NCBI GenBank assembly: GCA_011523825.1
Contig: WTFX01000006.1
Coordinates: forward strand, 1-64,000
Source of the DNA: Microthrixaceae bacterium
GTDB lineage: Bacteria; Actinomycetota; Acidimicrobiia; Acidimicrobiales; Poriferisodalaceae
Reading direction: 5' to 3'
Length of the DNA: 64,000 nt
Shown here: in pieces, positions 7,494 through 14,586 of the stretch
Numbering within the stretch: position 1 is the first letter of the stretch
How the letters are laid out: the number at the start of each line of letters is the position of its first letter
The notes under the pieces: model-generated
The model's input: only the letters and a program-made list of their open reading frames with translations
What the model was told of the DNA's origin: nothing
Database searches by the model: none
Position numbers and translations under genes: made by a program

Positions 7494-9143
7494 TCAGCCT
7501 CCGCGGCAGTTGTTGCGCAGGTGGGCGGCTATCTGGGTCCACAGCGCGTTGGCGCCGTCGCGGCGGTAGGCGTGGGCGCGGGCGTCGGCGAGCGCCGTGG
7601 CGTCGCCGGCGAGGGCGTCTCTGACGGCGGTGAACTCGGCCACGAGGTCGGCGCGGCCGGTGACGTCGCGGTGGCGGGCGATCTTGGCGTCGACGGCGGC
7701 GAGCAGCGCCGTGTCGGCGTCGCACACCGGCACCGGGTCGGCGTCGGGCTCCTCAGCGGCGGTTTCGTCGTCGGCCGGCGCCTGCTGCTGTTCCTGGACG
7801 GGCTGGGGCGGGTCGTCGTCGTCGAGCACGGGCGCAATGAGGGTCGCCGGCCAGCCGACGCTGTAGCCGGCGGCGTCGACCACGGTGAGGCTGATCGACC
7901 CGTCGGCCTCGTCGACGCTGTCGTCGACGGTGGCGACGCTGAGCTTCGCGCTTCCCGACACGGGCACGGTGACGGTGCGGCGGCCCGTCTCGCCGGCTGC
8001 CGCATAGTCGCCCGTCTGGGCGACGTCCACGGTGACGGTCAGCGGCGACGTCGGCGGCGGGGCCGCTGTGAGCGAGAACGTCGCCGGGTCGCCCTCGCCG
8101 CCGCTCGCCGCGGAGGCAACGCTGACCTCCGGCAGCGCCGGAAGCGCGTCGTCCATGTCGTCGCCCACGGGTGCGTCGCTGACGCGGCCTGTCACGTCGA
8201 ACCGCGGGATCGAGCTCCACAGCAACCCGTGACGCTCGTGCATGGCGATGTGGGGGTCGGTGAAGCCCGCCGAGAACCGGTGCCGGATCATGAACCAGTC
8301 GCCCGGACGGGCGACTGCCGAGGCAGTGACGGTGACCGTGTGATCCTGCTGCCAGTTGGCCTCGGTGACGTCGATCCGGGCGGGTTCGACGGCGACCGAG
8401 CCAGCGGGGCCGTCGATGAATCGCGGATCCACCTCGACCCACACGGTGAGGGTCTGCCCCTCGGCGGGCCGCTGGGGCACGGTGACGGTGTAGGTGTCGC
8501 CCGCGTCGTCGCCGCGCACCGGCCTCATCACGAGCGCGTCGTTCTTGGGCGTCCACGTGACGTGACGGTGCAATTTCTCGGAACCGGAGTGGGCATGGAG
8601 ATCGACGGTGTGATCGTGCGGCCCCGGGTGGTCGTGGCCGTTCTCGTAATGCCGGTGCGCTGTCGCGTTGCCGGCGCAGTCGATCCGGTGCGAATGCTTG
8701 CCGACGCCGTTGCCGTCGAAATCGCCGGGATAGCCCCCGTCGTGGTGATGATGCTTATCCGCCAGTCTGCCCCAGGAATCGGTGACGCCGTCGCTGCAGA
8801 CGGTCGCTGCGCCGTGAGTGTGGCCGTGGTGGTTGACAACGTTGCCCCGCCACCGGGAACCGTGACCGGTGTGGGCGCTGTGATAGTGGTCGTGCTGGGA
8901 GGTGAAGTCGTGGCTGTGACCCTCGACTGTGACCGAGTCTGCGTGGCTGTGATCGACGGTGTGCACGTGGTCGGCGTGCAAGTGCTCGAAAGCCTCGTAC
9001 TCCATCATCTCGCCCGGATGCAGCTCCGGCGCAGCGGACACGTCCACCCGGCTTCCCGAGAACGCGCCCGCCGCCGCGGCAACAAGCCCCCCCCCCAGCA
9101 CGACTGCCGCCACGGCGACACCGGCACGAACACGAAAGCTCAT
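7494..9143 (-). CDS. Secreted His-rich Calx-beta protein with C-terminal cysteine module
   Basis: The start is the ATG preceded by GGAG six bases upstream, giving 549 residues; a longer frame begins at 9197 but lacks such a site. Residues 1-26 are a signal peptide whose codons 16-19 contain a G10 tract, in frame here. Residues 42-194 contain 34 histidines, many as alternating HxH pairs (HADHVHTVDHSHAD, DKHHHHDGG). A Calx-beta-like region with the repeat motif DEADGSISLTV follows at about 370-470. The C-terminus is a cysteine-bracketed module (7506-7724) like those in the large protease. The histidines suggest binding of Zn, Ni, Cu or another metal at the cell surface, but this is inference. 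A hairpin terminator follows. Confidence 0.85.
   Translation of the reverse strand: MSFRVRAGVAVAAVVLGGGLVAAAAGAFSGSRVDVSAAPELHPGEMMEYEAFEHLHADHVHTVDHSHADSVTVEGHSHDFTSQHDHYHSAHTGHGSRWRGNVVNHHGHTHGAATVCSDGVTDSWGRLADKHHHHDGGYPGDFDGNGVGKHSHRIDCAGNATAHRHYENGHDHPGPHDHTVDLHAHSGSEKLHRHVTWTPKNDALVMRPVRGDDAGDTYTVTVPQRPAEGQTLTVWVEVDPRFIDGPAGSVAVEPARIDVTEANWQQDHTVTVTASAVARPGDWFMIRHRFSAGFTDPHIAMHERHGLLWSSIPRFDVTGRVSDAPVGDDMDDALPALPEVSVASAASGGEGDPATFSLTAAPPPTSPLTVTVDVAQTGDYAAAGETGRRTVTVPVSGSAKLSVATVDDSVDEADGSISLTVVDAAGYSVGWPATLIAPVLDDDDPPQPVQEQQQAPADDETAAEEPDADPVPVCDADTALLAAVDAKIARHRDVTGRADLVAEFTAVRDALAGDATALADARAHAYRRDGANALWTQIAAHLRNNCRGG
9087..9096 (-). repeat. G10 tract inside the signal-peptide coding sequence
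   Basis: Ten consecutive G on the coding strand span codons 16-19 (L-G-G-G) of the His-rich secreted protein. A change of one base would shift the frame within the first 20 codons and abolish the protein, so this tract could act as an on/off switch. In this sequence the gene is in the ON frame. Confidence 0.9.
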
Positions 9144-9206
9144 CCGACACTCCTTCGGTGGATCCGCATCTGGGCAGCCCACAAACCCTGCGACCACCGA
9201 TAATGC

Positions 9207-9240
9207 ACTCGATTGTCGAGTCTAAGCACCCCCCCCCCCC
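9207..9240 (-). promoter_or_regulatory. G12 tract and short palindrome upstream of the His-rich gene
   Basis: Twelve C on the plus strand (9229-9240) read as G12 on the coding strand, ending 86 bases before the ATG of the His-rich gene. Just downstream lies the perfect palindrome ACTCGA-TTG-TCGAGT (9207-9221), a candidate operator. A weak -10-like TAGACT overlaps the end of the palindrome. The neighbouring divergent TetR remnant may once have bound here. Tract and palindrome are read directly; the regulatory role is inferred. Confidence 0.4.
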
Positions 9241-9249
9241 GCAACTACC

Positions 9250-9501
9250 GTGAAACCCGTGCAGCGCCACACGACACCGCAGCCCGATCCGGCCAGCGCA
9301 ACCCCCGGCGACGAGCAGATCACCCAGCGGCTGCTCAACTCGGCGATCCAGATATTCGCCGAACACGGCTACGACGCCGCCGTATCCAAGCAATCGTACG
9401 CAACTGCGGCCTCACCACAGGCCCCCGTCTGCCCGCGCTGGACAGGAACGCTCATGTCACCACGGGCGTACATGGCGCCTCCATGCTGGCCGGCCGTCTA
9501 G
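9250..9501 (+). pseudogene. Decayed TetR-family regulator fragment
   Basis: The first 45 or so codons read like a TetR N-terminus (QRLLNSAIQIFAEHGYDAA). The expected recognition helix continues only in another frame (QAIVRNCGLTTG), and a later stretch (RWTG) returns to the original frame. At least two frame changes have therefore accumulated, and the reading stops after about 83 codons, without the ligand-binding domain. It starts ten bases from the C12 tract and is divergent from the His-rich gene, the usual place for a local repressor. No functional product is expected. Confidence 0.7.
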
Positions 9502-11018
9502 CCCGAGGCTGCGAGCAGCATCTGGGCAGCGGCGAGCCGGGCGATCGGCACCCGGTAGGGCGAACATGACACGTAGTCCAGCCCCGCATCCAGAGCGAAG
9601 GCGATGCTCGCCGGGTCGCCGCCATGCTCGCCGCACATGCCGGCCCGCAGGTGCGGATTGGCAGCACGACAGCGCGTCAGAGCCCCGCTCATCAGCTCAC
9701 CCACCCCGTCGGGATCGAGCGAGGCAAACGGGTCGACCTCGAGCAGGCCGTCGGCGACGTACGGCGCAATGACGCGTGCGGCCGTGTCGTCCCGGCTGAA
9801 ACCAAAGACCATCTGGGTGAGATCGTTGGTGCCGAAGCTGACGAAATCCACGCCAGGAGCGAACTGACCAGCGACCAGGCAGGCACGAGGCGTCTCGATC
9901 ATTGTCCCGATCCGAGGCACAGGGCCGGACTGCTCGCCTGCCCAAGCGGCGCGGATGGCACTCACCGCCGCCCCGAGCTCGCTGGCTGCGGACACGAGCG
10001 GCACCATGATCTCGACGTTGGGATCTCCTCCGGCTGCCCGGCGTTCGGCCACCGCTCCGGCGATCGCCCGGACCTGCGCGCCGTAGAGATCGGGGCGCAG
10101 CAATCCGAGTCGCACGCCGCGCACGCCCAGCATCGGGTTGTGCTCGTGCCACTCGGCCGCCACCTCGGGATCAGCGCCTGCCAGGAATTCGTGCATCGGC
10201 GCATCGAGCAGCCTGATCGTGACGGGCAAACCGTCCATGGCCTCGAGCAATTCGCAGACATCGTTGCGCTGCGCCGATTCCAGGTCGTCGAGATGTTCGT
10301 CATGGCCCGTCAGGATGACGTGCTGAACGATCTCGAGCCGGTCGGGTTCCAGGAACATGTGCTCGGTGCGACACAGTCCGATGCCTCGCGCCCCGAGCGA
10401 ACGGGCCGCTGCTGCATCGGCAGCGGCGTCTGCATTCGCGAGCACGGCGAACCGGCCGGCCGTAACGCGATCTGCCCAGTCCAGCACCTCGGCGATCTCC
10501 GCCGGAAGCATCGGCCCCGACCCCGGGCTTGGCCCAGTCCCGGCGACCTCGCGGCCTCCGAGCGTCACCTCGCCGGTGGCGCCGTCGATCGAGATCGCAG
10601 TCCCATTGGTGACGCGCCGGTCGCCGATGCTGAAACTGTCGGCCTCGACCGTGACCTCGCGCGCATCGCACACCGCCGGAATGCCCCAGCCGCGGGCCAC
10701 CACAGCGGCATGGCTCGCCCGCCCGCCCCGGGAGGTCAGGATTCCCGCCGAGAGGCCCATGGCAGCCACATCGGCGGGGGTGGTCTCGGTGGCGACGAGG
10801 ATCACCGTGTGGCCTGCCGACGCGAGATCCAGCGCCGCCTGCGAGCCCACGGCCACGACCCCGGAGGCTGCGCCCGGCGATGCCGCCAGACCGGTGGTCA
10901 GCACCGCGTCGGCGTCGTCGGCGAACGTCGGGTGCAGGGCCGCTGTCAGCTCGTCGAAGCCCAGCTCGGCCACGGCCTGTCGCTGTTGAGCGCTCAGTCC
11001 GGTCTCAGAGTTCGCCAT
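9498..11018 (-). CDS. PEP-utilising enzyme: pyruvate phosphate dikinase-like, lacking the ATP-grasp domain
   Basis: This 506-residue protein aligns by motif with the C-terminal half of PPDK. The swivelling phosphohistidine domain is at about 40-170 with catalytic His103 (TSRGGRASHAAVV). The PEP/pyruvate TIM barrel follows with GIGLCRTEHMF, NPMLGVRG, the metal-site GTMIETPRA, FVSFGTNDLTQ and active-site Cys462 (GMCGEHGGDP). PPDK is normally about 880 residues; the N-terminal nucleotide-binding ATP-grasp domain is absent. The ATG with AGGGG six bases upstream lies 41 bases after glyS, in the same direction. Without a partner it cannot carry out the full ATP-dependent reaction. It may work with a separately encoded ATP-grasp protein or be a remnant, but all catalytic residues of the two retained domains are intact. 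Confidence 0.85.
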   Translation of the reverse strand: MANSETGLSAQQRQAVAELGFDELTAALHPTFADDADAVLTTGLAASPGAASGVVAVGSQAALDLASAGHTVILVATETTPADVAAMGLSAGILTSRGGRASHAAVVARGWGIPAVCDAREVTVEADSFSIGDRRVTNGTAISIDGATGEVTLGGREVAGTGPSPGSGPMLPAEIAEVLDWADRVTAGRFAVLANADAAADAAAARSLGARGIGLCRTEHMFLEPDRLEIVQHVILTGHDEHLDDLESAQRNDVCELLEAMDGLPVTIRLLDAPMHEFLAGADPEVAAEWHEHNPMLGVRGVRLGLLRPDLYGAQVRAIAGAVAERRAAGGDPNVEIMVPLVSAASELGAAVSAIRAAWAGEQSGPVPRIGTMIETPRACLVAGQFAPGVDFVSFGTNDLTQMVFGFSRDDTAARVIAPYVADGLLEVDPFASLDPDGVGELMSGALTRCRAANPHLRAGMCGEHGGDPASIAFALDAGLDYVSCSPYRVPIARLAAAQMLLAASG

Positions 11019-11059
11019 TGCCACCCCTGCGAGCGCAGGCTCGTCGCCGCCTAGCGCCG

Positions 11060-12409
11060 CTAGAGATCCAAGCGGCTCGTGAGATGGTCTACTAGCGACG
11101 CAATCGGTACCCGGTCCTGGTCCATCGAATCGCGATCGCGCACGGTCACGCATCGGTCGTCAATCGACTCGAAGTCGACGGTGACGCACAGCGGCGTCCC
11201 GATCTCGTCCTGGCGGCGGTAGCGGCGCCCGATGGCCTGGGTCTCGTCGTAGTCGCACATCCAGTACGGCTGGCACATCGCCAGCACCTCGCCGGCCAAC
11301 GCGGGAAGCGGTTCCTTGCGCGACAGCGGCAGCACCGCCAGCTTGTAGGGGGCCAGCCGCGGGTGCAGCCCCAGCACAGTGCGCAATTCATCGTTGACGG
11401 TCTCCTCCCGGAAAGCAGCCAGCAGGAAGGCCATCAGCGCCCGCGTCGCCCCGGCAGCCGGCTCGATCACGTGCGGCACGTACCGCTCGCCGCTGGCCTG
11501 TTCGAAGTACTCCAGCTTCTGGCCGGAGTGCTCGGCGTGCTGGCGCAGGTCGTAATCGCCACGGTTGGCGATGCCCTCGAGTTCGCCCCAGCCCCACGGG
11601 AACAGGTACTCGACATCGCTGGTGCCACTGGAGTAGTGGCTGAGCTCGTCGGCGTCATGGGCACGCAGGCGCAGCTGGTGGGCGGGGATTCCCAAGTCGG
11701 CATACCACTGGAGCCGCTCGGCCAGCCAGTACTCGTACCACTGCGGCGCGTCGGCGGGCGGCACGAAGAACTCGAGTTCCATCTGCTCGAACTCGCGGGT
11801 GCGGAACACGAAGTTGCCCGGCGTGATCTCGTTGCGGAACGACTTGCCCACCTGGGCGATGCCGAACGGCGGCCGCTTGCGGCTGGTCTCCAGGATGTTC
11901 TTGAAGTTGACGAACATGCCCTGGGCGGTCTCGGGCCGCAGGTACACCTCGGCGCCCGCGCCTTCCACCGGCCCCGCCTGGGTGCGGAACATGAGGTTGA
12001 ACGCCCTCGCTTCGGTGAACGTGCCGCTCCGGCCGCAGTCCGGGCACACGTCCGGATCGTCGAGCTGGTCTTCGCGGTGGCGGGTCTTGCACTCGGTGCA
12101 GTCCACCAGCGGGTCGGTGAAGTTCTTCAAGTGCCCCGAGGCCTCCCATATCTGGGGCGGGCCCAGGATGGACGCGTCCAAACCCACAACATCGCTGCGC
12201 ATCTGGACCATGGAACGCCACCAAGCATCCTTCACGTTGCGCAGGAGCTGCGCCCCGATCGGCCCGTAGTCGTACGCGCTACGGAAGCCGCCGTAGATCT
12301 CGGCCGAGCCGAACACGATGCCGCGGCGCTTGCAGAGATTGACGATCTTGTCGAACAGCGTGGGATCGGGGCCCGGCCGTTCAGATTCGGCGCTAGCGGT
12401 CTTCGTCAC
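11060..12409 (-). CDS. glyS: Glycyl-tRNA synthetase (homodimeric class II)
   Basis: Charges tRNA-Gly with glycine in the cytoplasm. The N-terminal signature FDKIVNLCKRRGIVFGSAEI, the GYDYGP-type segment (SAYDYGPIG), a four-cysteine insertion (CTECK...CPDCG), motif 2 (GKSFRNEITPGNFVFRTREF) and motif 3 region (GATRALMAFLLAAF) mark the alpha2-type enzyme found in actinobacteria. Length is about 450 residues, as expected. The start is uncertain: GTG at 12409 is used here and a TTG three codons upstream is also in frame; neither has an obvious ribosome-binding site. Followed by the PEP-utilising enzyme gene. Confidence 0.97.
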   Translation of the reverse strand: MTKTASAESERPGPDPTLFDKIVNLCKRRGIVFGSAEIYGGFRSAYDYGPIGAQLLRNVKDAWWRSMVQMRSDVVGLDASILGPPQIWEASGHLKNFTDPLVDCTECKTRHREDQLDDPDVCPDCGRSGTFTEARAFNLMFRTQAGPVEGAGAEVYLRPETAQGMFVNFKNILETSRKRPPFGIAQVGKSFRNEITPGNFVFRTREFEQMELEFFVPPADAPQWYEYWLAERLQWYADLGIPAHQLRLRAHDADELSHYSSGTSDVEYLFPWGWGELEGIANRGDYDLRQHAEHSGQKLEYFEQASGERYVPHVIEPAAGATRALMAFLLAAFREETVNDELRTVLGLHPRLAPYKLAVLPLSRKEPLPALAGEVLAMCQPYWMCDYDETQAIGRRYRRQDEIGTPLCVTVDFESIDDRCVTVRDRDSMDQDRVPIASLVDHLTSRLDL

Positions 12410-12504
12410 GGGCGGCAAGGGTACTGAGGCCCTGCGGGGGCGTCGGAACGAACTTCGTTGGGCGGAGCTTCACCGGCCGCGTGCCGCTCATTAGGATCGC
12501 TGCT

Positions 12505-12939
12505 ATGCGGTTGCGCGACACCACCGTGGTTTTCCTGTGTGCATTCCTCGGAATGATGGTGCTGTTCTTGCCCCTGCCGGTGTTGAACGGGCCATATGAG
12601 GATCTCCGAGCAGATGACGTGCAATGGACCTGCTCGATGCCGCTGCTGAGTCTTGCCCCGCCCGACGTGGACCTCGACGAGGTGCGGGCGGCAGTCGCTG
12701 TTGCCCGAGCGGAGGAACTCGCCACTGGGCAGGGCTATGTGCCGCCCGATAGCCAGCATCCGCTGTGCGGCGGCTTGGCCCGCACCCAGGTGGGGCTAGC
12801 GCTGCTGGCGTTCGCCGGTGCCTTCTGGAAGGGCCGCAGGTGGTGGCGCTCAACCGCGGACGTACGGGCGGAGAAGCGCTTCAAGCGGCTCCACGAAAGC
12901 GTCGAGAACCCCCAGGGCCGCAGCCGTATCTTCCGCTAG
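12505..12939 (+). CDS. Small membrane protein of unknown function
   Basis: A 144-residue protein divergent from glyS and convergent with recO. It has one N-terminal hydrophobic helix (about residues 5-25, VVFLCAFLGMMVLFLPLPVL) and a second at about 95-110 (QVGLALLAFAGAF). Between them is a polar segment that would lie on one side of the membrane and includes two cysteines. The C-terminus is basic and likely cytoplasmic. AGGA lies eight bases before the chosen ATG. No family is recognised. Confidence 0.65.
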   Translation: MRLRDTTVVFLCAFLGMMVLFLPLPVLNGPYEDLRADDVQWTCSMPLLSLAPPDVDLDEVRAAVAVARAEELATGQGYVPPDSQHPLCGGLARTQVGLALLAFAGAFWKGRRWWRSTADVRAEKRFKRLHESVENPQGRSRIFR

Positions 12940-12941
12940 CT

Positions 12942-13037
12942 GAGCAAATCCGCGCTCCGCAGGCGCCGGACCGAGTCCGATGGGACCGGCGCCGACCCGC
13001 CGCTCAGCCGAGCAAATCCGCGCTCCGCAGGCGCCGG
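12942..13037. repeat. 28-bp direct repeat copying the 3' end of recO
   Basis: GAGCAAATCCGCGCTCCGCA plus eight further bases occur at 13010-13037, within the last codons of recO, and again at 12942-12969, just beyond its stop codon. The offset is 68 bp. The bases between the copies are mostly unrelated. Confidence 0.9.
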
Positions 13038-13720
13038 TCCATGTGGTACTCCCACATGCGGGTGACGGCAGCTGCGGCCTCATGCGTGTCAGGGGACAGC
13101 TCGACATCGAGTACGGCATTCACCTGACCGTCGATGATCGAGCGCAGCATCGTAAGCGCGCCAAGTGAGATCTGGCGGCCGCGACGGTGAGTGGCGCAGG
13201 TCACGCCGCCAGCGGCGGGGTCGAATGCCACGATGGGGGCATCATCGCAGTCGGTGCCCACCACGCACCCGTCGAGCATCGGCGCGGTCCCCTCGTGTGC
13301 CAGCAGTCGCAGCAGGAACGCAGGCAGCAGCATCTCTGAGTGAGCCCGGTCGAGGCGGCCCAACGCTCCGATGAGCATCTGGTACGGCACCGGGTCGTCG
13401 GCCCGGTCGTGAACCGACTGGTCCACCGCTTCGGCGAGCGTCATGGCCGTGCCCAGCCGGTCGAGATCCGAGCGCAGCGCCGGCCAGCGGTCGAGCGTCA
13501 CGGCTCCGGTCACGATGTCGAGCTCGCCGCGTCCCCGGTAGAGCTGCAGATCGACATGGCGCAGCGGTTCGACGTGGCCGGCCAGCTTGCTTCGGGTGCG
13601 CCTCGCACCCTTCGCCACGGCGCGCACTTTGCCGTGCCCGGAGGTGATGATCGTGATGATCCGATCGGCCTCGCCGAGCTTGGTGGTGCGCAGCACCACC
13701 CCTCGGTCCCGGTACTGCAT
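13004..13720 (-). CDS. recO: DNA repair protein RecO
   Basis: RecO loads RecA onto SSB-coated DNA in the RecFOR pathway. The 238-residue product begins with the typical OB-fold sequence (YRDRGVVLRTTKLGEADRII) and continues with KGARRTRSKLAGHVEPL. A cysteine cluster (CVVGTDC...GVTCATH) at about 155-180 corresponds to the zinc site of many RecO proteins. The 3' end is duplicated downstream. It follows uppS at about 100 bp on the same strand; the era, recO and uppS neighbourhood is common in actinobacteria. Confidence 0.95.
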   Translation of the reverse strand: MQYRDRGVVLRTTKLGEADRIITIITSGHGKVRAVAKGARRTRSKLAGHVEPLRHVDLQLYRGRGELDIVTGAVTLDRWPALRSDLDRLGTAMTLAEAVDQSVHDRADDPVPYQMLIGALGRLDRAHSEMLLPAFLLRLLAHEGTAPMLDGCVVGTDCDDAPIVAFDPAAGGVTCATHRRGRQISLGALTMLRSIIDGQVNAVLDVELSPDTHEAAAAVTRMWEYHMDRRLRSADLLG

Positions 13721-13822
13721 TTGCGGGGACTTCCCCTTCGCTCTGTCGGATTCGCTGTGCCAGATTCGTTCGAGCCGGCTGGCGCTGCGCTGACTCCTTC
13801 GCAGCGTGGGGACGTGCGGGCC

Positions 13823-14545
13823 TCAGCGGTTCAGGCCGCCGAAGCGCCGGTCGCGGGCCTGATAGATGCAGATGGCGTCGAACAGGTCTCCCCGCCGGAA
13901 GTCGGGCCAGAGCGTGTCGGTGAACACCAGCTCGCTGTAGGCCATCTGCCACAACAAGAAGTTCGACAGCCGGTTCTCGCCAGAGGTCCGGATCATGAGG
14001 TCGACGTCGGGCATCTCGGCGTCGTACAGATGCTTGGCGAGCGCTGCCTCGTCGACCTCGTCCGCGGGGACGCCCGAGCGCACGAGGCCCGCGGCAGCGT
14101 CCACGATCTCGGCCCTGCCGCCGTAGTTGAACGCCACCGTGAACGTGAGGCCGGTGTTGGCTGCCGTCAGCTCGACGGCCTCGTCGATGCGCGCCCGGAC
14201 CCGTCGCGGGATGCGGGCGTCAGGCCGACCGACGAAACGGATCCGCACGTTCTGCTCGTGCAACTCATGGCTGCGCCGCACCAGCAGCGACTCGTTGAAG
14301 CCCATGAGGAAGCGCACCTCGGCTGGCGGGCGACGCCAGTTCTCCGTGCTGAACGCGTACACGGTGAGCCACGACAGGCCGATCTCGGCCGCGCCCTCGA
14401 CGGTGTCGATCAGGGCTTCTTCGCCGGCTGCATGACCTTCGGTTCGCGGCAGCCCACGCGCCTGGGCCCAGCGTCCATTGCCGTCCATCACACAGGCCAC
14501 GTGAGTCGGCAGGCGCGACACGTCGATTCCCGCACCTCGGTTCAC
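13823..14545 (-). CDS. uppS: Isoprenyl (undecaprenyl) diphosphate synthase
   Basis: A cis-prenyltransferase that makes the polyprenyl carrier for cell-wall synthesis. The family signature VMDGNGRWAQ with the catalytic Asp is near the N-terminus, followed by GHAAGEE, the FSTENWRRP segment and the C-terminal substrate/Mg motif DLMIRTSGENRLSNFLLWQ. From GTG at 14545 the protein is 240 residues, normal for the family. An ATG at 14602 would add 19 residues but overlap the divergent helicase gene; the start choice is uncertain. Peripheral membrane enzyme. Confidence 0.93.
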   Translation of the reverse strand: MNRGAGIDVSRLPTHVACVMDGNGRWAQARGLPRTEGHAAGEEALIDTVEGAAEIGLSWLTVYAFSTENWRRPPAEVRFLMGFNESLLVRRSHELHEQNVRIRFVGRPDARIPRRVRARIDEAVELTAANTGLTFTVAFNYGGRAEIVDAAAGLVRSGVPADEVDEAALAKHLYDAEMPDVDLMIRTSGENRLSNFLLWQMAYSELVFTDTLWPDFRRGDLFDAICIYQARDRRFGGLNR

Positions 14546-14586
14546 ACTGCGCAGGGTAGAACCAGAGCGGGAAGGAGCGTGAGCAG

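Noticed and set aside
6942..9203. A 753-codon open frame on the plus strand
   Set aside because: It runs antisense to the coiled-coil and His-rich genes, has no domain pattern, and reflects high G+C on the opposite strand.
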